Origin: Alternaria dauci
Lineage: Eukaryota > Ascomycota > Dothideomycetes > Pleosporales > Pleosporaceae
NCBI RefSeq assembly: GCF_042100115.1
Contig: NC_091279.1
Location: 2,666,001-2,730,000, forward strand
Reading direction: 5' to 3'
DNA length: 64,000 nucleotides
Below the pieces are notes generated by a model. That model had not been told where the DNA came from. It worked only from the letters and a program-made list of their open reading frames with translations, and searched no databases. Every line of letters starts with the position of its first letter. The stretch's first letter is position 1. Positions 19,999 to 28,400 of the stretch are shown one piece after another. The translations under genes were made by a program, and so were the position numbers.

Positions 19999-22900
19999 TC
20001 AGTCTTGCGCCTTTATCGTGCTCTGAAAATAGCCTTTAGCTTGGAGGTTCTTGACTATCCTCATGTCAATGGTGTCTCGGCATCCTTGAGGGGCAGTAGT
20101 TGTCAGCCATTCAACGAAGACTTCGGCGAACCTCGTATTAATGCGATGTTGGCGTTTCGCAGCCTGTTCAGCAATATGCGCGTTACTCTGAGGCTCAAGA
20201 CCATGCAAGATGTTGCCCTCTGTAAGCGATATTGACTGACACATCGCGCCCGTTGCACCCACGAGAATATAGACGCCATCGTCGACCTTGCCGCCCCCCT
20301 CATCCCAGACCTTCTTCCACTTGGGTACTTCCTTGTCCCGTGTCACGGCGTTGTAGGCATGAACAACGTGTTTCTCTCCAAACGTTTGGCAGATGTAAGC
20401 GTAGATCAGAGCACGTGACAATGTCGAGCTCGCGAGTACGACGTACTTGGCTCTGTACTCTAGGGTTTCTCCTTGGTGTGCGCGAGGACGGGGATGGGGA
20501 ATGGTCGTCTTCTTGTTGCGTAGCTCTTCCAACGTCTTGTGAATGTATGCGACCTTGGCTGAGCCCTTGCAAGCCTCCAATGCAATGTCCCAGATGAATG
20601 AGTGTCGAATTGTGTCGCTGTTCACAAGAGCTGTGCGGAGGTTTTCGTTGTTATTACTGAGACTGCGGTGAGGGTCGAGGATCCGATCTCCGATAAGCTG
20701 GTCGGCATCCCAATTGTTGATTGCGGCCATAAGGTTAGGAAAGATGCTGACATGTCGCGCAATGCGGTAGGCCTCGGAGTCTGCGACTGCGCCTGGGGGC
20801 ATGGTGGGCTTGGACTTCTTGCTGCTCTCTCCCCCTTGGTCTTCCCAGGCCTCCACTTCCTTCTCGTAATGCTGTTTGACCGCGGCTAGCACGCGAGACT
20901 CTTCTTGTTCCACGTTAGCGAAGTAACACGCATCGTGCTGCAGATACGTGAAGTTGACAGTAAGCTTTGCTGTGACAACGTTGAGGGGTTTGCGCCAGGG
21001 ATCCAGACTGTCGGTGTCGCGCATTATGAAACACCACCGAACCATGTCCCGAAAATTGTTCAGCATGTCCTTGATCTCGCCGGACTGGAGTTGCTTGTCG
21101 AGCGCGGACTGTACTTTGTTCTTTTCCTTCTCGGTTTTACAACGCTGCATCCCGTCGTGATACTTCTTGTAGCTATTGAGGAGCTTTCTCCACACTGCAG
21201 TACAATCTACCCCTTTCAAATTGGCTAAAGCTTTGGCGCCTGGATCGGTGGACTGCTTTTGTACTAACCGCTGGATCACGTGGTCGGCGAATCCTAACAC
21301 CAGGTCGACCCCGTTCGTGAGAGCTGTGCCCGTCTGACCTACTATACCAGTACGATGATCATTGGGCCTGTAGTCCAAAATGGGGTCGATGATGTGGGTG
21401 TAGGTTTGAGTTTTTGTACCCGGGGCGGTATGCAGCTCGTCGACCATGATTATTGCAGCGCAACCAACGAATGTGACCAACCACACCTCGACCCTCACAC
21501 CTTTGTCGTCTGTCCATATTTGCATGCGACGAGCCTGCCAAGGGCCGAGACCATCAAGCGCAGGCAATCGTGAAGTGTCCATATGCGTCTTGGCGCACAG
21601 GCTCAGCTGTGCTCTCAACGCCGCCCTCTTCTTAGTATGCCTCTTGTCGGTCTTTTCTAACTGTTGTTTTAGCCTCTTGTACTGAGGGGGCGCAGAGGTA
21701 TCGACAAGCGTGCCAAAGATCTTCGTCTTCCAAGACTCGCGAGTTGAGACTATCAAGAACCTAACGCTCGTCTTTTGAGGTCTGAAGTCCGATGTCTCAG
21801 GGACGCTGTTTGCCCATTCCTTAGTCGGGTTGTTCAACTTCCACACCTTGTTGTACTCCCCATAGGCCAATCGTGATTTCAACCAGTTAGGGCGACGGTT
21901 GACTTCATCCCACTCTTTTGGTGTCATGCTAGAGTAGATGCTGTTCTTCGCACCGCCATAACGCTGTACAATCTCTTCGCCCGTACCGTGCAAGACTATC
22001 AGCTTCGGTGGCTTGTACTCTGATCCTTGAGCCAAGTGGGCGCTGCCACCCATGATCATACGCCATGCTTGTACCAATGTTTCAAGGCCTGCTGCACTCG
22101 CAACAAAGTAGGTGCATCCAAACAGATTCGGCGTCTCTATCTCGTCTCCGTTCGATTTGAGAGCAGTGTAGGGGAAGTCTGGCGTCGCGCTGATGCCGAG
22201 GCGCTGGTACGATCTAGCAAAATTGAGATACCATATGAGGACATCGGTGATCGTCTTGCCCATGCCCATGTCGTCGGCGATGACAAGTGCTCCTCGGTCG
22301 CCGGCGAGGACATCCAAGCCATCCTTGGCGCCGACCAACTGATGGGGTAGCGGGTGGAAATCTGGGTTTAAGCCGACCCCAGTTCCGAGGTTGATCTGGT
22401 CGCCTTTGAGGTCGTCGAGCGCAAGGCCGAAGGTTTGCGCGGCTAAGTCCCACAAGTCTATGTTCGACTTTTGCGCGTGCGCAAAAGCAGACATACCATC
22501 CATCTTCACCTTCATAGTGCTCGAGAAATGCGCGTTTGCCTGGGTCTTAGCTTGTTCGTTCAATGGGGGTTGTTCCGGTTCGCCTTCGTCTAACATGCAT
22601 TCTTCTAGCACCTCTTCATCGTCTACGAGAATGTCCATGTTGTTACTAGACTCGCTGTCACTAGAATCGCTGCTACCACTATCGTCGCTGATATGTATTG
22701 GGTCGTCTAGTCCGCTACCGTGGTAGCTATTAGAAGGGAAGGTCTCGACAAACTTGAGAAAGGACTTAGGTGCGCTGGACGGTGGTTTGGCAGGTCTGGC
22801 GAGCGGTAGCAGATTCACGGGTGTGAACGACGAGGGTTGAAGTGTGCGGGGGAAGGCGATGCTGTTATTCCTGGACATGTATGACGAGAACGGACCTACA

Positions 22901-24360
22901 GGATGCTGCTTGTGTGCGCTGTTGCTAGGTGTGGATTCTTCCCTCGACCAGGATAATGGATGTATGTTGGCCGCCAAATCTAGTATCTCCTTGAGTGTCT
23001 TGGGTGTAAGCTCCTTACTTTCCGGTGGGACGGCTTCGGAGGAGGCAACTTGCATGTGGGTGGCATCTTGTTGCTGGTCACCTTGCACCTCTGCTGGCGG
23101 GGCGGGCTCGGAGGAGGCAACTTGCATGTGGGTGGCATCTTGTTGCTGACCATCTTGCACCTCTGCTGGCGGGGCGGGCTCGGAGGAGGCAACTTGCATG
23201 TGGGTGGCATCTTGTTGCTGGTCACCTTGCACCTCTGCTGGCGGGGCGGGCTCGGAGGAGGCAACTTGCATGTGGGTGGCATCTTGTTGCTGACCATCTT
23301 GCACCTCTGCTGGCGGGGCGGGCTCGGAGGAGGCAACTTGCATGTGGGTGGCATCTTGTTGCTGGTCACCTTGCACCTCTGCTGGCGGGGCGGGCTCGGA
23401 GGAGGCAACTTGCATGTGGGTGGCATCTTGTTGCTGACCATCTTGCACCTCTGCTGGCGGGACGACTTTGGAGGAGGCAACTTGCGTGTCGGTTACGTTC
23501 AATCTAACCGTCGTGACAAACACTACGGCTGTGCCAGCTGGGATTTCTCGCATAGCAAAGTTGAATCCACCTTGGCTTCCAATTCCGATATGCTGATTTG
23601 CTCTTGGAGCGATAAACAAGCGGCCCTTGAAGTCGAATCCATCGAGTCCTAGGCCTTGCGCAGTTTCGTAGCATTGCTCAGCTTCGTCGCGTAGTTTTTC
23701 CCAGTTGGGGATGCCCTCCCAACATATGTCACTGAATTCGACCATGCTGACTACTTCGCTGATCTCTCCATCCTTTACGGCGCATATATGTACCTGTGTG
23801 TCGAGATTTGAAGCGGTTGGCATGGGAGGATTAGCAGGCTTGTCGTTGTTCGGAGTAGGCGTGAATCCTGTAGGAACGGTTCTGGATCGAGAGCGCTTAG
23901 GTGGGTGGTCTTTGGAGTTGTGCGTTGATTCTGGCGATAACTCGCGCTTTTGGAGTGTAGAGGTTGCCGTCAAGGGGTTGGGGGTTGGGGCTTTAGCATG
24001 GTCGCCTTCCGCTTTACGCTTCCTCAGGCGATTGAGAGAATGTGTGATCAACTTGCTAATCGCCATTGTCCTCCACGCCTTGGGTTCGTTGCGGAAGTCG
24101 GGTACGGACTTCCAGACCAGGGCGTGTAGGTTCTTGTTCAGGTCTTCATTGGCAGTGTCGCTGAGCTTTGCTGCACCTCGATTGCGTGCATCGGGGTAGT
24201 TGTCCACAAGAATCTTGTCAATCGTCCTGGCTATCTCCTTTTGTCTGGTGGCGTCGTCGATGCCGAAGCCGCGGAAGATCTCTGTTTGGTTCCCCGAGTA
24301 GCTAAGGGAGCTGGGGTCGCCTGCCGGTGGATGGGCGGGTGACTGCGTGTTATCGTCCAT
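19999..24360 (-). CDS. Gene E: divergent Snf2-type ATPase
   Basis: The frame is intact. I choose ATG 24360 (MDDNTQSPAHPPAGDP, 1453 aa). The open frame runs 171 codons further up, but that part is leader DNA carrying the repeated promoter motif. Motifs of the SF2/Snf2 core are DDMGMGKT (Walker A, 696-703), DELH (974-977), GQTGTALTNG (1008-1017, like Snf2 TGTPxxN), CQSIS (motif V, 1374-1378) and EQAAKRQHRI (motif VI, 1398-1407, like QAxxRxHRIGQ). The N-terminal ~650 residues hold a charged region with basic RKRKAEGDHAK, a repeat tract of 24 residues (~290-441; ASSEPAPPAEVQ and HMQV) and an S/D-rich acidic part. It is probably a nuclear DNA translocase. Target and partners are unknown. It is divergent from gene F and shares promoter motifs with it. 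Confidence 0.85.
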   Translation of the reverse strand: MDDNTQSPAHPPAGDPSSLSYSGNQTEIFRGFGIDDATRQKEIARTIDKILVDNYPDARNRGAAKLSDTANEDLNKNLHALVWKSVPDFRNEPKAWRTMAISKLITHSLNRLRKRKAEGDHAKAPTPNPLTATSTLQKRELSPESTHNSKDHPPKRSRSRTVPTGFTPTPNNDKPANPPMPTASNLDTQVHICAVKDGEISEVVSMVEFSDICWEGIPNWEKLRDEAEQCYETAQGLGLDGFDFKGRLFIAPRANQHIGIGSQGGFNFAMREIPAGTAVVFVTTVRLNVTDTQVASSKVVPPAEVQDGQQQDATHMQVASSEPAPPAEVQGDQQQDATHMQVASSEPAPPAEVQDGQQQDATHMQVASSEPAPPAEVQGDQQQDATHMQVASSEPAPPAEVQDGQQQDATHMQVASSEPAPPAEVQGDQQQDATHMQVASSEAVPPESKELTPKTLKEILDLAANIHPLSWSREESTPSNSAHKQHPVGPFSSYMSRNNSIAFPRTLQPSSFTPVNLLPLARPAKPPSSAPKSFLKFVETFPSNSYHGSGLDDPIHISDDSGSSDSSDSESSNNMDILVDDEEVLEECMLDEGEPEQPPLNEQAKTQANAHFSSTMKVKMDGMSAFAHAQKSNIDLWDLAAQTFGLALDDLKGDQINLGTGVGLNPDFHPLPHQLVGAKDGLDVLAGDRGALVIADDMGMGKTITDVLIWYLNFARSYQRLGISATPDFPYTALKSNGDEIETPNLFGCTYFVASAAGLETLVQAWRMIMGGSAHLAQGSEYKPPKLIVLHGTGEEIVQRYGGAKNSIYSSMTPKEWDEVNRRPNWLKSRLAYGEYNKVWKLNNPTKEWANSVPETSDFRPQKTSVRFLIVSTRESWKTKIFGTLVDTSAPPQYKRLKQQLEKTDKRHTKKRAALRAQLSLCAKTHMDTSRLPALDGLGPWQARRMQIWTDDKGVRVEVWLVTFVGCAAIIMVDELHTAPGTKTQTYTHIIDPILDYRPNDHRTGIVGQTGTALTNGVDLVLGFADHVIQRLVQKQSTDPGAKALANLKGVDCTAVWRKLLNSYKKYHDGMQRCKTEKEKNKVQSALDKQLQSGEIKDMLNNFRDMVRWCFIMRDTDSLDPWRKPLNVVTAKLTVNFTYLQHDACYFANVEQEESRVLAAVKQHYEKEVEAWEDQGGESSKKSKPTMPPGAVADSEAYRIARHVSIFPNLMAAINNWDADQLIGDRILDPHRSLSNNNENLRTALVNSDTIRHSFIWDIALEACKGSAKVAYIHKTLEELRNKKTTIPHPRPRAHQGETLEYRAKYVVLASSTLSRALIYAYICQTFGEKHVVHAYNAVTRDKEVPKWKKVWDEGGGKVDDGVYILVGATGAMCQSISLTEGNILHGLEPQSNAHIAEQAAKRQHRINTRFAEVFVEWLTTTAPQGCRDTIDMRIVKNLQAKGYFQSTIKAQD
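23037..23490 (-). repeat. 72-bp coding repeats in gene E
   Basis: Six full units and a partial one, each 72 bp (24 codons). Two forms alternate (GDQQQ and DGQQQ), so the higher-order period is 144 bp. Both copies of gene E have the same number of units. The period is a multiple of three, which keeps the frame. Three other frames across it are also open by chance. Confidence 0.95.
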
Positions 24361-24692
24361 CCTAGTCACCCGTGGTAGAAGGTGTATGCAGGTTGACGAT
24401 GCTGCGGTACGTGGTGGGTGGGTGGTGTTGCGGCGAGCGTCGCAACGTTCGTGTTGTGGCAACATGCGCGAGGAAACAGCCGGAGAGCGGTGAAAAGTGA
24501 AAGGGGAAGCTCCCAGTAATTTTAGCCTCGTCGCCCGTACTGAGCCTAGTAGAACGATGACCAGGAGTAGGGCATAGTATAGCCACCCGGTTCTGGCGTG
24601 AGCGCTCACTGTTGAGCATTGCGGGTACAGCGCACAAGACTCTGACGCGGGCTCACGTTGCGTACGCGCGAAACAGAGAAAGTTGATAAAAG

Positions 24693-24707
24693 ATATGGGG
24701 ATCACCC
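24693..24707 (-). promoter_or_regulatory. GGGTGATCCCCATAT motif 1 (gene E side)
   Basis: Plus strand ATATGGGGATCACCC. Read toward gene E it is GGGTGATCCCCATAT followed by a pyrimidine-rich stretch. It lies about 335-350 bp upstream of the gene E ATG. Confidence 0.7.
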
Positions 24708-24767
24708 GAGTGTATAGAAAGCGAGCAGAGGGAGAAGAGAGACAAGGAGCAGGGAAAGTAGGGAGAG

Positions 24768-24782
24768 ACATGGGGATCACCC
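24768..24782 (-). promoter_or_regulatory. Motif 2 (gene E side)
   Basis: Same word with one change (ACATGGGGATCACCC on the plus strand), again followed by CTCTCCCTACTTTCCC toward gene E. Confidence 0.65.
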
Positions 24783-24860
24783 AAACGCAGTTCTGGCCGT
24801 CATCGTGAACTGAATCGAGCATAGAAGTTGATAGAACCAAACAAAAGAAAGCGAAAAGAG

Positions 24861-24875
24861 ATATGGGGATCACCC
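24861..24875 (-). promoter_or_regulatory. Motif 3 (gene E side)
   Basis: Exact ATATGGGGATCACCC on the plus strand, followed by TCTTTTCGCTTTC toward gene E. Confidence 0.7.
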
Positions 24876-25086
24876 AGCCGTAGGACTAACTGTAGTCGCG
24901 AAGGAGAGAGCCAAGACGTAGCCGGCTACACGCTGCGCATTGCTGTGGCCTTGACGCTCGCTAGATCTCCCATTCACCTTGGCATGTCCTCGCTTATTTG
25001 TATGGCCGGTCCGATAGTTATCTTCCTATTGCCCAAAGGTCGACTGGCTGTCCACTTCTGTCTCTTGGTACCAACTTGTAGAACTC

Positions 25087-25101
25087 GGGTGATCCCCATA
25101 T
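25087..25101 (+). promoter_or_regulatory. Motif 4 (gene F side)
   Basis: Exact GGGTGATCCCCATAT on the plus strand, followed by CCTCTTCGCGTCCC. It lies about 370-385 bp upstream of the gene F ATG, so it has the same orientation and a similar distance relative to its gene as motif 1. Confidence 0.7.
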
Positions 25102-25360
25102 CCTCTTCGCGTCCCTATCGTTCTCCATCCAATCCTTCTTTTCACGTGTCTTTATCTTGCTCCTCGCTTCCTCACGCACAACCCAAGGTGAGCAACGCAA
25201 AATTTGCTTGGCGTTAGCGTCTCTCGCGCTCGCGCTACCTAGTCCTGCACAAATAACACTTTCCTCCACACCAACTACTTGACACCTTCCCCGAATTGCT
25301 TCTCTTGAAAGCAAACCACTCTCAACGTCGATATCTCTACCTACCCATTGACCCTTGTCG

Positions 25361-25420
25361 GTAAGTTGTTGTGGCCTCCTGTTCCGCTGATCGATTGCTA
25401 ACGATGTGCTGTCCGTATAG
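25361..25420 (+). other. Leader intron of gene F
   Basis: A GTAAGT donor, a TTGCTAACG branch and a TATAG acceptor define a 60-nt intron that ends 50 bp before the ATG. An earlier GTGAGC near 25190 may be another donor. Confidence 0.65.
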
Positions 25421-25470
25421 AAACAAAGTCTCACCTACCGTTGAAACTCTGTTTTTGCATATCGTCCAGC

Positions 25471-28400
25471 ATGGCCGACCAGTCTGTCATGCACTACATG
25501 GTCAATGACCGGCCGACGTCGGCGCCGCATGATACAGAAGTCTACGACCAGGGCATTGCTGTCTTGGAGGCACCCGGCAAAGACTCTGTCCAGCTCGGAG
25601 GCCTTCCCGACGCCCCTGACCGAGAGAAGCACGCCTGCTTCACCTGCAAAGAACCAGGCCACAGGGCCAAAGATTGCCCCAAGAAGCTCGAACAGCAAGC
25701 GTGTTCCAACTGCGGCGAGGTTGGCCATGTCTACCGCGACTGTCCCACGAACGAGTGCTTCAACTGCGGTGGTCACGGGCACCTCTCCAAGCAATGCCCT
25801 AGTGAGCCAGCAGCAGACCAGGGCCCTAGGTGCAACGGCTGTAACCGTCTCGGCCACGTTGCCTCGGATTGCTTCTATCCCCAGCCGATCAAAACCCGCA
25901 AGTTTCGTGCTCCTAAGGAGGACGCCTCCAAGGAGGACGTCTCCAAGGAGGACGTCTCCAAGGATGGCAAAGACGAGCTTCCTCCTGCCCAAACCATGGC
26001 CCCACCACTGGATAAACCTAGCTTCACAACAAAGTTATTCACTCGGAAGATCCCTCACTATGTCTCCTCCGTTAGTGTAGAGATGGATATTTCCTATCCG
26101 AGCGACGACGCTAGTATCACCCTCCGTGGCCACGCTCATCGGGCAGCCTCCATTACCCTGACAGCCCACAACATCGTCAACTGCACTGTACTTCCCATGA
26201 AGATCACCGATGAGTTCTTCACCTCAAGGGTTTCCCAAGAAGATGTTAAGCGAGCTGCTAGTAAGCTTGCACTCAGCGAACTAGGGATGCTCCTACACTT
26301 CCGCTTCGACCTCCAAACCGAACAACCTGACGGACAACCTCTGAACTCCCGCCCCCTCTACGGATTGGGGTTCTTCTCCCACCAGAACTTTGGGATCTTC
26401 GATGAAGTCATCCATCGTGCTCGCGATATCCTCGAGAATGGCGGCGAGGGCACCGTGCTGCACTTCTTCACGGTCGCCACAGAGTCAGCACAAGAGCGCA
26501 TGGATACCGTGTACAAAGAGATGCAAGCTCAATACAAGAACGACCCGATTCTGCTCTACTGGAAGGACTGTCGTGTCAACCCTCAGACTGGCATGGAGAT
26601 CTCTGTCGACAAGCAGCCGAAAGGATTCAAGGTCCCTCCCCAGTGGGCATTCCAGAACAACACACAGTACGTCACCGTGCACTACCAGAACCTTGTCCAC
26701 GAACTGCGCAAGGCCGCCAAGCAGAAGGGTTTCGAGATCACCGACACCAAGATTATGAAGGTTCGCGGCGGCGGTGACCGGTTATACTACGCCGAGCTCA
26801 GGGTACCAGAGGGCGCCAGCTACCGCGAGGGCGCCTTCGTGGACATCCAGTTCAGTCCCTACCAGGAGCAAGCGGACACCTGGCGATTTGAGATCAAACC
26901 GTCCGCAGGCATCACGCCCGCTAGCTACATAGGCGGCTTTCTCTACCGCCCTCGCTTGGGTGCATCCTTCGCCGAGCAGCCCCTGTTCAAGGAGGGCGTT
27001 CACTACAGCTGTGCATTTAACTATCGTACTTTGCCTGAAGCTGAAGAGGCATTGCGTAAGCTTCGCGGCATCTACGTCTTTGCTCGCTTGAACCCTGCCA
27101 CCGTGGGAATCAAGCGCCAGATCAACGCCCTTAACCATTACTTCCGAGGCGGCGATGCCTTTAGCGATGTCACTCAAATCCTCCACAACTCCTACCTTCG
27201 CTTCCCAGACGACAAGATCGTGGACTACTTCGCCGGCATGTTCGCGTATTTGGGAGACAACGGTGCTAAGGACAGCATCATGGAGCGTCTGAACCGCTCA
27301 CTCCAACCCGACGTTTTGCAGAAGCTTCGCGCCCTTGCCGGTGGTGTAGCGCTCATCCAAGGTCCTGGTGGCGTTGGCAAGACACGCATCATCGAGGCTC
27401 TGGCTGTTGCGCACTACGAGGCTCAACAAACTGGCGTTATCCATGGCCTTGGTCGCCTTGCTGCTTTCTGGGTCACGTCGCCGTTGAACAAGCAGCTCGA
27501 CGACGCTATGCTCAGGATCTACACGGCCTGCCTAGAGCGACGGAAGGAGCTCAAGGCCGCTGGCATCCAGGCACGTTTCCCTATCGTAATCCGACGCCAT
27601 ATGAAAGAGACGGAGACAGCGGTTGTTCGCAAGGAGTCCGAAGCTGCTCGCAACGTCCTGCTAAAGAACGAGAAGCCGCCCTACTTTGAATACATCGAAG
27701 AAGAGCACTTCACCAAGGACCAGCTGAAAGAGCAGGCAGCGGCTTACCAGGAGAAGTCCAGTGAAGACAGGCGGACCATGGCGTTCCTTGACGCACTGAC
27801 AGTGGACTCGCAATTCCGCATCCTTCTTGAGACGTCCGAGACAAAGTCGTCTTTCACCGACAAGCGACTTCAGTTGGAAATGCTGTCGGAGGGTGCGTGG
27901 GTTCTGCGCCTCGCCGGAGTGCCGGAGCGTAATGCCGATACGAACGAGTTAGTGGTACACGAAATCGCCCAACCAAAAAAGTACCGCGATTTCCGTTTTC
28001 AGCTCGACCTCTATGCTTCAGGCCAAGAATTCGACGCCGATGACATGCGCCGACTGACTGCTCTCACCAACGAGATCATTAGGGACCTCGCTCAACTGGC
28101 CGTAGCCATTGGCATGACCTCCGACGTAATCTCGCAGCCGCGTACTCATACGCTCGAGCAGCCGTATGCCGTTCATCACGACGAGGCTGGCAAGTCAAGC
28201 GAGTCAAGCACGCTCGCTCCTCTCGTGTACACGCACGCCTATAATAACGAGGGCCCGCTGATGGTCGAGCGCAAGGCCATAACACCCCACCTGTTCTTCG
28301 GCGATATCCATCAGCCAAAGCCTTCTGCTGCCGGTGGTTCGGAGGAACGTCACGTCTTCAGTGATCAGCAGGACCTACCTTTCTTCCATCGTGCGATGCT

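Larger units (their letters stand above)
24361..25470. promoter_or_regulatory. Shared divergent promoter of genes E and F
   Basis: A 1.1 kb region between the start codons holds four copies of one 15-bp motif (listed separately). Each is followed, in the direction of the gene it precedes, by a C/T-rich run. The gene F side has a 60-nt leader intron (25361-25420: GTAAGT, TTGCTAACG, TATAG). The gene E side may also be spliced in its leader, but I could not settle it. Confidence 0.6.

Noticed and set aside
22980..23652. Open frames of 160-200 codons on both strands over the gene E repeat tract
   Set aside because: Shadows of the 72-bp repeat.
24361..24873. 171-codon N-terminal extension of gene E with hydrophobic stretches like a signal or membrane segment
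   Set aside because: It covers the three promoter motifs and C/T-rich leader. The sequence after ATG 24360 looks like a normal N-terminus, and hydrophobic residues come from pyrimidine-rich DNA.
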